NCBI GenBank assembly: GCA_029688955.1 | Contig: JARUKZ010000010.1 | Location: 1-64,000 of the forward strand | Direction of reading: 5' to 3' | Source of the DNA: Chitinispirillales bacterium ANBcel5 | Lineage (GTDB): Bacteria; Fibrobacterota; Chitinivibrionia; Chitinivibrionales; Chitinispirillaceae | Length of the DNA: 64,000 nucleotides | Shown here: positions 1 to 7,978 of the stretch, in pieces | Layout: each line of letters starts with the position of its first letter | Numbering within the stretch: position 1 is the stretch's first letter | Made by a program: the position numbers and the translations under genes | The notes under the pieces: model-generated | Told to the model about the DNA's origin: nothing | The model's database searches: none | What the model saw: the letters and a program-made list of their open reading frames with translations, nothing else

Positions 1-453
1 AATGTGAGTAAAAATATTGGTGATGGTTCCATTTTCATTGCTTTTGATCTCATACACCTCTTCAAGACCATCACGCCTGCTTATGAAATTACAGAACATT
101 ACTGCATCATAAAAGGAAGTCCGCTCAGGTGTAAGATGTACGTCCCTTATCCTATCAAAACTTGCATTAGGATTTACAGTCAGAGTAAAATTACGTATTA
201 TAACTGTATGTTCAGATATGTAGAAAGGTGAGACACTCACAGGGTGTCTCGGGCTGGTCTGTTTATAAAAATTTCCAGCAAAACCATCAAGCCCCATCAT
301 GAACACCCCACCCGGTATATAGACCATATCCTCAGGGGGAGATGAAGGTGAATACTCTATGGGTTCAACCGGTTGTGGAGCCTCTTCCTCTTTTCGGGAG
401 CCGCAGCCTGTAATAATAATTATAAGCAGAGTAAACAGTAGTATGTTCTTCAT
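1..453 (-). CDS. Lipoprotein with formylglycine-generating-enzyme (SUMF1/FGE-sulfatase) domain, partial
   Basis: This reading frame starts at the ATG at 453-451 and runs off the left edge, so only the first 151 residues are visible. The N-terminus is a short charged/hydrophobic stretch ending in ITGC, a good lipobox, so the protein is probably a lipoprotein. From about residue 35 it carries FGE-sulfatase signatures: MVYIPGGVFMMG, then PRHPVSVSPFYIS, then a SFYDAVMFCNFIS block matching the family's 'SWYDAVAYCNWLS' region. Family members include true formylglycine-generating enzymes but also many proteins that use the fold for binding. The catalytic cysteines would lie off the window, so activity cannot be judged. 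It begins 22 bp after the 831-residue protein's stop and is likely the last visible gene of the same operon. Confidence 0.8.
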   Translation of the reverse strand, partial: MKNILLFTLLIIIITGCGSRKEEEAPQPVEPIEYSPSSPPEDMVYIPGGVFMMGLDGFAGNFYKQTSPRHPVSVSPFYISEHTVIIRNFTLTVNPNASFDRIRDVHLTPERTSFYDAVMFCNFISRRDGLEEVYEIKSNENGTITNIFTHI

Positions 454-475
454 AAGGTTCCTTTCATGATTTGAA

Positions 476-2971
476 TTATCCATCCCGGGTTACTCGTATT
501 CGGGGATAGGTAGTAGAGTGTACCTCTTCTCTGCCACGCATAAGTGAAATTTTAAAATCTGCATCGTAGTGTCTGCCATCAGGAGGTTCAAGCGTATAAT
601 TTACAATAGTTCGTCCGTTGGTACCATGTTCATCCACCTTTGCAATAACCGCGGCACATGGCGTGCTCCTAACAAGACCCATCCTAAACATCTGAACTCT
701 TAAATGTAGCTCATTTGCATATCTGGTAAAAACATTGATGCTGACTGTACTCTGTCTGCTGAAATTGAACTGCAGTCTGTTATTTATAAGAGTATAACCG
801 GATCCTCGTGCGTACGGGCTAAAAAACCTCTCAAGCTTCAGGCTGTCGAAACTCCTTAAAACCGGGCTCTGTCTGAAATCTACCTCCTCATTTTCCAACA
901 TCTTAAAAAGTGCGAATGTTTTCCAATCGTCATTAACTGTCGCATAGGGGTCAATCCCCACCCGAATATTTACAATATCTTTTACGCCTTCAAGAAATGG
1001 CCATATCTCCTGCAGTTTTCTGATGAATACATGGTTGTCATTAAGCGAATTTGAGACAAAGTGGACAGAACCTTTTCCGTTGACATTAGATTCACCTGCA
1101 ATAAATTGAACTTTATTCTCTCGTTCTCTAACGTGTTCAGGTGTACTATGGAATTCTTCAGGTACGATCCTTTCCACTCCAATAAATATTGACGTACCAG
1201 TTTCAATCACACCGCTAATGACCTTTATCTGGTTATGATCCTTATCGTCATATCGCTCCTCATACTGCACATCCAGCGTAAACATGGTCCTAAAAAACTC
1301 GTTGGTCGTCTCTGCAATCGGAACTCTCTTTTCAGGTGAGCGATCCAGGTATGTCCTGCTCCAGAAGAGAGATTCCAGATAATTCAGTATGGGAGGTGTG
1401 TATAAAAATATCGCCAGTACAGCTAGAATAATCCCCACAATAATCAAAATACCGGTGATAACAGTAAGGCTGAAAACCAAAGCGAATACGGAAGCGATCC
1501 CAACACCGATCTGTGCAGCGTGAATTCCCATCATCTGACGGTCATTGCGTCTGTACGCCTCATTAAACTCTAATACACTTATAACGGTCGTTACAATTGC
1601 AGCTGCAACACCAAATACCCTTGCCGTACCTTTAAACAACTTAAACGCTTTACTGAACTTGAGGGCTTCGTTTCCGGAAGTTCTCAATGCTTTCAGAGAG
1701 CATGAAGCAGCAAACGTTTCAGCTGTGCTCTTAAGAAGCCCTAACAGACCATTCAGCCCGGATAGTAAATCCTTTGGATCCATTTTTTTCGCATTTGTAG
1801 CAATTGTTACACAGGATATGAAAAGAGAAAATGCATCCAGCGCAAGTCCAACAGGTGCACTATCCAGTGTTTTAATATGCCCATGCACTTCTGCAGCCTC
1901 TGTAAAACTAGTGTCACTAGTCAGATCACTAAAATCTCCATACGCTTTTTCTGCCAGAGCGCTTTGCAGATTATCCCAGGCTACGAAATCCCTGGTCCTG
2001 CTTTCCATGTTAGCATTAATGGTCTGAACGAATGAGCCAGTTCTCTCTCTGATCCAGCTTGAAACCCGAATACCACCGAACTTTTCATCCAGAAAATCCA
2101 GTATATTCTTTACTGCCCCGCGCTGAAACACCGCATTCACCGAATTTGCCATGTTATTTTGCAGCATTTGCTTGATTTCATAATCGACCCGGGGGACGAC
2201 ATTCTGCAAAAACCTCCCGAAGGCATTGTAAACAATTTTTGCTGTAGCACTATTCTTCTCTATCGCCGATTTACCACTGGTCATCAGGCCCCACACCGTT
2301 CCAAATGCAGGAAGGTCACGAAGCTTGTTGTTATCAAGCAAATCACCGAGAAATTCATTTCCTGTTTCTGAAACAGCAAGATAATCAGTAAGAGTTGCAC
2401 AGTAATGATCAATAGTGCGTATTTTTACCTCCGCACGATCTTCGGGAGCAATATCAGGATAGTATTCCGCGATCTCATTAGAGGTTAGGAAATCAAATTC
2501 CCCATCACAATCGCTGTGGTTTTCAATCAGATCCTGTTGAAATTCATTTGAGCGCAATATACTCACCAACTCTGCAGCCGCACTTTCAACGTCATCTCTC
2601 AAACCTTTCTGAAATTCCTCAAAACGTTCAATATCCTGAAATAATTTTGAGCCATCCAAGCCCGAAGGTGCAGGGTTAGAAGGACAGGACAACATGGTTT
2701 CGTAAAGAAGCCTGTCTGCAATATCTTTTTCCTTTATCTCTCCACCATCTTTGATGATTTTCTGGCATACATCTTTAACGAAATTCGCATTCTCAAGATA
2801 AGTTGCGACCATTACACCGCAATAAGGGGATTCAAGAAATTCATCCTGAGCAGCCAAAGCATCCATATACTTTCTTCTGCAAATCAGAGCCTGTTTCACC
2901 GGACACTCTTCAGAATCCAGATACCGTCTGCATGCAACTCTTTTGGTAGTACAACTATTGGTACAACTCAT
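476..2971 (-). CDS. Large protein with central membrane segments, candidate membrane-active effector
   Basis: I do not recognise the family of this 831-residue protein. The N-terminus has no signal peptide and is rich in cysteine (eight Cys in the first ~31 residues). A mostly helical, charged region follows. Strongly hydrophobic segments lie at roughly residues 450-470 and 485-525, the latter long enough for two membrane passes (VITGILIIVGIILAVLAIF). About 300 soluble residues with beta-like composition follow. A long soluble N-terminus, central hydrophobic hairpin and soluble C-terminus is seen in pore-forming effectors and colicin-like toxins. It starts 7 bp after the LysM gene and lies in an operon led by a PAAR protein. 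The toxin role is inferred from architecture and context only; it could instead be a structural or immunity-type membrane protein. Confidence 0.7.
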   Translation of the reverse strand: MSCTNSCTTKRVACRRYLDSEECPVKQALICRRKYMDALAAQDEFLESPYCGVMVATYLENANFVKDVCQKIIKDGGEIKEKDIADRLLYETMLSCPSNPAPSGLDGSKLFQDIERFEEFQKGLRDDVESAAAELVSILRSNEFQQDLIENHSDCDGEFDFLTSNEIAEYYPDIAPEDRAEVKIRTIDHYCATLTDYLAVSETGNEFLGDLLDNNKLRDLPAFGTVWGLMTSGKSAIEKNSATAKIVYNAFGRFLQNVVPRVDYEIKQMLQNNMANSVNAVFQRGAVKNILDFLDEKFGGIRVSSWIRERTGSFVQTINANMESRTRDFVAWDNLQSALAEKAYGDFSDLTSDTSFTEAAEVHGHIKTLDSAPVGLALDAFSLFISCVTIATNAKKMDPKDLLSGLNGLLGLLKSTAETFAASCSLKALRTSGNEALKFSKAFKLFKGTARVFGVAAAIVTTVISVLEFNEAYRRNDRQMMGIHAAQIGVGIASVFALVFSLTVITGILIIVGIILAVLAIFLYTPPILNYLESLFWSRTYLDRSPEKRVPIAETTNEFFRTMFTLDVQYEERYDDKDHNQIKVISGVIETGTSIFIGVERIVPEEFHSTPEHVRERENKVQFIAGESNVNGKGSVHFVSNSLNDNHVFIRKLQEIWPFLEGVKDIVNIRVGIDPYATVNDDWKTFALFKMLENEEVDFRQSPVLRSFDSLKLERFFSPYARGSGYTLINNRLQFNFSRQSTVSINVFTRYANELHLRVQMFRMGLVRSTPCAAVIAKVDEHGTNGRTIVNYTLEPPDGRHYDADFKISLMRGREEVHSTTYPRIRVTRDG

Positions 2972-2978
2972 ATCTCAG

Positions 2979-3428
2979 TCACTCTTTATTAAGTTCCACT
3001 CTCGTTTCATAATTATGTGCAAACGGAACAAGCGCCCCGATTTCATCACACTTTGAAAAGACTTTTTCGTAGATAGTTCTGCTTTCCTGCTGTGATGTTT
3101 CCAAAACAGTAAATTTGTAGGCATCAGTGTTTTCCTGCAGAGGACGCCCCTTCCTATCCATCAAACTCATACTGAACGGCACCCACACATATGCATACCG
3201 CAACCCGTTCACATACTCTCTTACCTTTCCTCCCTTTGCCTCTATCTTTTCATCCCCCTGGGTGTCGTTCCACTGGGGAATTTTGAGTTTTGTTCCGGGT
3301 TTCAGAAGATCGGGATTGTCGCCAATGATGTCTTTGTTGATTTCGTAGAGGTATTTCCAGGAAGCGAGCCAGAACTTGCGTGCGATGCTGCCCAGATCCT
3401 CTCCGTCTTTGACAGTGTATTGTTTCAT
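2979..3428 (-). CDS. LysM-domain protein, possible injection-system adaptor
   Basis: This is a 149-residue protein with one N-terminal LysM domain (about residues 1-50: YTVKDGEDLGSIARKFW, then GDNPDLLKPGTKLKIPQW). It has no signal peptide. The remaining ~95 residues match no family I know. LysM binds N-acetylglucosamine-containing glycans, but signal-less LysM proteins also occur as baseplate or tail components of contractile injection machines and beside their effectors. The gene lies 30 bp downstream of the TPR gene and 7 bp upstream of the 831-residue protein, so it may deliver or chaperone that protein. The ribosome site is good (GGGAGAAAAAA upstream of the ATG). Confidence 0.75.
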   Translation of the reverse strand: MKQYTVKDGEDLGSIARKFWLASWKYLYEINKDIIGDNPDLLKPGTKLKIPQWNDTQGDEKIEAKGGKVREYVNGLRYAYVWVPFSMSLMDRKGRPLQENTDAYKFTVLETSQQESRTIYEKVFSKCDEIGALVPFAHNYETRVELNKE

Positions 3429-3458
3429 CTTTTTTTCTCCCTATGCCATAAAGGCCTG

Positions 3459-4019
3459 CTATTCAGGTTGTCTTTTTCCCTTTACGATTTCCTGTATTCT
3501 TTTTTTAGCCCCTTCGTGTAATGGGAAAATCTCCAGAACTTTTTTATAATTTTCAATTATGGTTTCATCATCATAGGCGTATTTATTTTTTTTTGTATCC
3601 GCGAAAAAATAGCGATCCATAACCTTCGCCACAAGATAGTGACTTTCAGCTAAAATGGTATCCTTAGAATTATCAATTATTAACATGATTTGTTTATCTA
3701 TTTCGCCAGATTCAAATAAACTCTTTGCAATATAGTAATCTATTCCTGTTAATTCGTTCTGATTTGTATTTAGCCTTGAGGCCAGATAAAAAGTGTCCAG
3801 AGCACTTTTATACTGTTCCTGAAAAAATAGACACTTCCCCTTTTTAAAAATCGCCCCTGCATCATCAGGATAATCTTGGAGATATTCATTATAGAAATAG
3901 AGTGCCTCAGTATAGCTGCCTTTTTCAAAATAGAAATTTCCGTTCTTGATAACAGGATTTCCTGCATATAAGAAAAATGTAATCAAAAACACAATAATCA
4001 AAGAATTCCTTTTCACCAT
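3459..4019 (-). CDS. Exported TPR protein, candidate immunity partner
   Basis: I chose the ATG at 4019 because it overlaps the upstream stop in an ATGGTGA arrangement and gives a clean signal peptide (MVKRNSLIIVFLITFFLYAG). An upstream ATG at 4064 would bury that signal behind 15 polar residues. The mature ~165 residues contain TPR-like helical pairs (NGNFYFEKGSYTEALYFYNEY and the following YPDDAGAIFKKGKCLFFQEQ, which are consecutive). A final helix pair carries 'YKKVLEIFPLHEGAKKRI'. TPRs mediate protein binding. Translational coupling to the papain-like protein directly upstream, together with export to the periplasm, is what one expects of an immunity protein against a wall-targeting or periplasmic toxin. 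The immunity role is inference. Confidence 0.75.
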   Translation of the reverse strand: MVKRNSLIIVFLITFFLYAGNPVIKNGNFYFEKGSYTEALYFYNEYLQDYPDDAGAIFKKGKCLFFQEQYKSALDTFYLASRLNTNQNELTGIDYYIAKSLFESGEIDKQIMLIIDNSKDTILAESHYLVAKVMDRYFFADTKKNKYAYDDETIIENYKKVLEIFPLHEGAKKRIQEIVKGKRQPE

Positions 4020-4681
4020 CTCCCCCAAACTCCCTTGTTTGTCATAGGTTTGATTTGCTTCCACACACGAACCTGTGTAACCACATATAATTGACTGTCA
4101 ATATATCTTACACCTGTTCTGTCTTGACCACGTAGGATGGGTTTGTACATTTTTGAATTATCATCAACCTGAAATTCTACTTTAGGAACCGTTGATGAGG
4201 CGTTATCTAAGCCAAAAAATCTAACTATTTCACCCATATTATTTTTTTCATATCCAATCATGACCAAAAAGTGATCTGTAACACCATCATTTATTTCTGA
4301 TGCGACTCCAACATTTACTCCAACCAGAACTGGATACCCGTTGTCCAAAGTTGATTTAATATAATTTAAAATATTCAATGCAATATCAGGTTGTACAGTA
4401 ATGTCACTTTGATCTTGAGGTATCTCTGGAAATTCTTCCCAAACTCCACCAATGCCATGATTTTTATCGAGTAAGACAGCATTACTGTCGGCAATTACAA
4501 CAGCAGCAAGGGCTGCATCTCTGGCAAGTGTGAAACAGTTATCTTCCGGATCATTAAATCCATATTTTTTGATTTCGTTAATCTGTTCTTTAGTTAACAT
4601 CACCTTGCTGCTTTTAAGCTCAAGCTTTATGCAATTCGCAGAACTATTTACAATTTCATAGCAATTTTCCGTCATACTCAT
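4013..4681 (-). CDS. Papain-like Cys/His/Asp protein, candidate amidase/peptidase effector
   Basis: This is a 222-residue protein from the ATG at 4681, which forms an ATGA overlap with the upstream PAAR gene. Three spaced blocks fit a papain/C39-like fold: C49 in DNCFTLARDAA at a helix N-terminus, H137 in DHFLVMIGYE, and D159/N160 in FFGLDNASS. A conserved-looking GYPVLVGVNVG strand precedes the His. There is no signal peptide or membrane segment. Such folds include bacteriocin-processing peptidases, NlpC/P60-like amidases and type VI amidase effectors. Its position between a PAAR tip protein and an exported TPR protein, with both junctions overlapping, suggests an injected wall-acting or peptidase toxin with its immunity gene. 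Family membership was judged from motifs only. Confidence 0.7.
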   Translation of the reverse strand: MSMTENCYEIVNSSANCIKLELKSSKVMLTKEQINEIKKYGFNDPEDNCFTLARDAALAAVVIADSNAVLLDKNHGIGGVWEEFPEIPQDQSDITVQPDIALNILNYIKSTLDNGYPVLVGVNVGVASEINDGVTDHFLVMIGYEKNNMGEIVRFFGLDNASSTVPKVEFQVDDNSKMYKPILRGQDRTGVRYIDSQLYVVTQVRVWKQIKPMTNKGVWGRW

Positions 4682-5952
4682 ACCCACTCTCCACAAGGAC
4701 GGTTTCTAAAAACATATTCCGTCCTTTCATCCGTCCCTGATTCAATTTTCAGCGAATAACGTAACCGCTCGTCTAATCCCGTAAAAATCATCTCAATGGA
4801 TCTTTTATCTCTATCCAAATAATCTTTAACGCTTTTTATCTGCTTAAAAGACCTCTCTTTGTCAGTACTGTAAAGAATGAAATTGTCATTGTGGACATCT
4901 GAATTATTCGGTTCTATACCAAGTTCAATTTTTAGAATGCGCTTTTCAGAATCTGCTCTCTCCTCCTCATCATCATCCTCCTCATCATCATCCTCCTCCT
5001 CATCATCATCCTCCTCCAACTCATCATACGGATACGGTGCACCATTCATCGCCGAAGCCAGAAACTGGAAATGAGCCTGCATCACCTCATTATCATAGGA
5101 GCCCTCCTCCTCCACATCATACCCCAGGAGCCTCAACCCCCTTCTCAGGTTTTTTACATTGATCTTGTGTTCTTCGCCCTCAAAGCGGTCGGGATGATCA
5201 TCGATCTCCTTGATCTGGGAATCATCCATGCCATAAAGCAGCATAAAGCGGGTAGGCATGCGGTTAGGGTCGTTGTCAGGATCACTGTTTTCACCCGAAA
5301 CAAACGCTTTTGCCATATCGGTGAGTTTACCGTAATCCAAATGGGACGCAAAGTGGCTGGCTGCCTCGTATCCCTCTTCTTTCTCAACCTCTTTTAAAAC
5401 CTCAACGATGTCCTTTATAGTGAGCGGTTCCTTTTTTTGCTGCTCCCCTGCAGCAGCCAGAGCTTCGCCTATCTCTTTAATTTTCTGCTGCACCTCTTCG
5501 GGGGCGCAGTACTTATTCATCTCAGAAAGTGCTGCCTGAATCTCAACGGGGAACGTTTCTGTCCCCTCAACCGGCTTTATTTTGCCCTCCTTTAATGCCT
5601 GGGCAGTGTTTGCAGAGGCTGCTGATGCACCTCCCCCACCCCCGCCGCCTCCACCACCGGAGCCGATAAGTACTGTTGGGCATCCTAAAACGATCGATGA
5701 CGGTGGTCCCACACACACACACATATCCCCTTGTCTAGCCGCGGGAAGTTTTCCGATAAGTACAGTGGGGCATCCCCCAACGATAGGTCCTCCTACATGA
5801 GGTACAGGGGGCACCCCCGGGGTGACCATAGGACACATGTGCATATCGCCCATTCGGGCGGCAGGCACTTTTCCTATTAGTACATTTGGGCAACCCGGCC
5901 CGGTAATAGTCCCCGCGTGGGCGGTCATATCAGTCACACGTGCAGCCATCAT
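4678..5952 (-). CDS. PAAR-domain tip protein with peptidoglycan-binding-like C-terminal region
   Basis: This is a 424-residue protein. Residues 1-~108 form a PAAR domain: three GCP(N/T)VLIG repeats, two followed by K(V/L)PAAR(M/Q)GDM. PAAR proteins cap the VgrG or eCIS spike and carry effectors. A pure glycine run of about eleven residues then acts as a hinge. A helical region follows, then a peptidoglycan-binding-like helical segment near residues 265-295 (VKNLRRGLRLLGYDV, later NEVMQAHFQFLASAMNG). Next comes a run of about 25 Asp/Glu residues near 300-330, and a final ~80-residue domain I do not recognise. The start follows AAGGAG; the second codon is also ATG (5949). It is the first gene of the island. 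No VgrG, sheath or baseplate gene lies in the window, so the machine it would load is encoded elsewhere. Confidence 0.88.
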   Translation of the reverse strand: MMAARVTDMTAHAGTITGPGCPNVLIGKVPAARMGDMHMCPMVTPGVPPVPHVGGPIVGGCPTVLIGKLPAARQGDMCVCVGPPSSIVLGCPTVLIGSGGGGGGGGGGASAASANTAQALKEGKIKPVEGTETFPVEIQAALSEMNKYCAPEEVQQKIKEIGEALAAAGEQQKKEPLTIKDIVEVLKEVEKEEGYEAASHFASHLDYGKLTDMAKAFVSGENSDPDNDPNRMPTRFMLLYGMDDSQIKEIDDHPDRFEGEEHKINVKNLRRGLRLLGYDVEEEGSYDNEVMQAHFQFLASAMNGAPYPYDELEEDDDEEEDDDEEDDDEEERADSEKRILKIELGIEPNNSDVHNDNFILYSTDKERSFKQIKSVKDYLDRDKRSIEMIFTGLDERLRYSLKIESGTDERTEYVFRNRPCGEWV

Positions 5953-6107
5953 AAGAGCACACTCCTTTTATGTTTGATCCCCGAGAGCTATTCATCATTG
6001 GAAAAACCCCATCTCTAAGTTATGGTCAAGTACCAGCTTTATTCAATATATATAATCCACCTTAGTCAGGTAAACGTTTTTTTGCTTTTTTTTCCACAAA
6101 TCATGAA

Positions 6108-7553
6108 CTAACGAATTTCCCGTCTTGCCCGATGCTTTATCACCTCTCTCCATACCCTTTTTCCCCTTTTCCACCAGACCACGTAGGTGGAAAGCTCGGT
6201 AACATCCTCAGGTGTCAGTGAGCCATTTTTCTCAGAGTGCCACTGTTTGGCAAGATAGGGGTGAGTGACAGCCAGAGACTTTTTGGGCAAAGGGATTCTT
6301 CCGCTACAGTAGGGGCAGCAAGATCCACCATTAAGACTCGAAACCATTGCTTTCCATTCATGGCCTCTCATACAGAGCCACCACACCTTTTTTGTACTCC
6401 AGGGGAAAACATCGGTTGGCTTAAGGGAGCCGTTTTTTTTGGGGTGCCAGAACGCACTTTGTTCGGGATTCACCGCAGCAAAACTTGTTTCCGCGGTAAT
6501 CAAAGTATGCGAGCAGTACGGACAACCACGTCCGCTCATACGCTTATACGGCGAGGCCATCCATTCATGGCCCTTACTGCACCTCCACCACACTTTTTTG
6601 GTGTAACGAGCAACTGTATTACGAGGTGTCAAATCACCATTTTTTTCAGGATGCCACTGGGATGCCAGTTTCGGGTTTACTTTTTGAAGGTTGTTCTGAG
6701 CCGAAGGAAGGTGATTTGCACAATAGGGACATCCGGTTCCCGCTTTTACCCTGGTAACTATGTCCGTTTGCCAGGAGTGCTTTTTGCTGCACTTCCACCA
6801 TACTCTTGTGTTTGAACCAGGGGTTACATCATGAGGGGTAAGTTTACCGTTTTTGGTTTTATGCCACTGAAGGGCAAGCTCCGGATGCATGGTTGCAAGA
6901 CTATTCTCCTTACCTACAGCTCTTCCCGCGCAATAGGGGCAACCGTTACCTCTGTTTCTTGGCCCCACCGCGGCACGCCACTCATGCCCCTTTTTACACC
7001 TCCACCACACTTTCCTTTCCGATTTCACCGAAATGTCTTTGGGACGAAGTGTACCATTTTTTATGGGGTGCCACTGAAGCGCAAGGGCACGGTTATTTCT
7101 CCACAATGAGTTTTCAGGAGAAAATTTTCGCCCGCTGCAATAGGGGCACCCTGTGCCTGAAAGCGCACGGCTTTTCACTACCGTTTTCCAGGAATGTCCC
7201 TTTTTACACCTCCACCACACAGCTTTATGCGATCCGGGGGCAACCTCTGCAGGTGAAAGCGTGCCGTTTTTTACTTTGTCCCACTCTTTAGCCAGTTGGG
7301 GATACTTTCCCTTAAGCGACTCTTTACCAGTGATTCTACTTCCTAAACAGTAGGGACACCCTCTTCCCCGGGTACGAACTTTAATCGATGTCTTCCAGCT
7401 ATGTCCTTTTTCACATTTGAAAAACGCCTTTTTATCTGAACCGGGAGTTAGATGTTCAGGTTTAAGGTCTCCGTTGCGCTCATAGTCCCACTGATAAATC
7501 ACTTCGGGATGAGTTTTGGTGAGGTTGTAGTCTTTATTCGCACAAATACCCAT
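6108..7553 (-). CDS. Protein of seven treble-clef zinc-finger repeats (DUF4379-like)
   Basis: This 481-residue protein is built almost wholly of ~67-residue tandem repeats. Each complete unit has the order H(P)-x-L-A-x-QW-(H/D), KNGxLxPxDV, a WWRCKKGHxW strand, then CPYC, giving a C-x2-4-H...CxxC zinc site. This matches the DUF4379 zinc-ribbon repeat found beside very-short-patch-repair-like nucleases and in mobile or defence contexts. Units one to six keep CPYC (unit six CCPYC). The seventh has WWKRGKRVWREVIKHRARR and has lost every zinc ligand. There is no nuclease domain, signal peptide or membrane segment. Nucleic-acid binding is the family expectation; the function here is unknown. Its stop is 155 bp upstream of the PAAR start on the same strand, so co-transcription is possible. 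Confidence 0.85.
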   Translation of the reverse strand: MGICANKDYNLTKTHPEVIYQWDYERNGDLKPEHLTPGSDKKAFFKCEKGHSWKTSIKVRTRGRGCPYCLGSRITGKESLKGKYPQLAKEWDKVKNGTLSPAEVAPGSHKAVWWRCKKGHSWKTVVKSRALSGTGCPYCSGRKFSPENSLWRNNRALALQWHPIKNGTLRPKDISVKSERKVWWRCKKGHEWRAAVGPRNRGNGCPYCAGRAVGKENSLATMHPELALQWHKTKNGKLTPHDVTPGSNTRVWWKCSKKHSWQTDIVTRVKAGTGCPYCANHLPSAQNNLQKVNPKLASQWHPEKNGDLTPRNTVARYTKKVWWRCSKGHEWMASPYKRMSGRGCPYCSHTLITAETSFAAVNPEQSAFWHPKKNGSLKPTDVFPWSTKKVWWLCMRGHEWKAMVSSLNGGSCCPYCSGRIPLPKKSLAVTHPYLAKQWHSEKNGSLTPEDVTELSTYVVWWKRGKRVWREVIKHRARREIR

Positions 7554-7978
7554 TAGATCGCTATCACCTTATTGTTAAGAACGTATCAGACTATAAAACT
7601 AATAATTTAATTTATGACCCTGAAGAGGAGAAAAAACTGAAAACATCTCTATGAGTACAAACTTTTTTTTCGATTATTACAATCCCATAGTTCCGAAAAA
7701 AGAGCTCACTCAAAAGGTGCCCAAAAAAGATACTGTCAGCCGCTAAAAAACTCAATAATTTAATGACTGCTGTCCCGCAGACGTCTTGAGTTTCATTTTT
7801 GATTCAATGAATTCATGCATGATATAAAGAAAGCATTAAGCCATGGTCGCTCATTAAAGTACCCTATTGACTTATATTCGACTGGTGATCATACAATGGA
7901 CGTGAAGAATGGTAACGCGTAAGCACAGATGGAAAAGTAAACTCACAGACTTTGAGGATAAGCAATCTTTTCGTCACA
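7554..7978. other. 425-bp intergenic stretch
   Basis: No gene was found on either strand. It lies between the zinc-repeat gene and the metal exporter, both on the minus strand. Besides the dyad described at 7748-7793, I see only AT-rich sequence that would hold the promoter of the zinc-repeat gene. Confidence 0.6.
7748..7793 (-). terminator. Possible terminator of the metal-exporter operon
   Basis: On the minus strand, AAACTCAA pairs with TTGAGTTT and runs into a T tract (TTGAGTTTTTT). A smaller CTGC/GCAG stem sits inside the loop. It lies about 185 bp after the exporter stop. The loop is long, so confidence is modest. Confidence 0.35.

Noticed and set aside
4-231. Open frame of 75 codons on the plus strand at the left edge
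   Set aside because: It lies antisense to the FGE-fold lipoprotein, whose motifs on the minus strand are clear; no ribosome site.
4877-5074. Plus-strand frame with a long serine run
   Set aside because: It is the antisense shadow of the Asp/Glu run of the PAAR protein.
5953-6107. T-tracts and AT-rich stretch before the PAAR gene as a horizontal-transfer boundary
   Set aside because: No direct repeats, integrase or tRNA end was found, so an island border cannot be supported.
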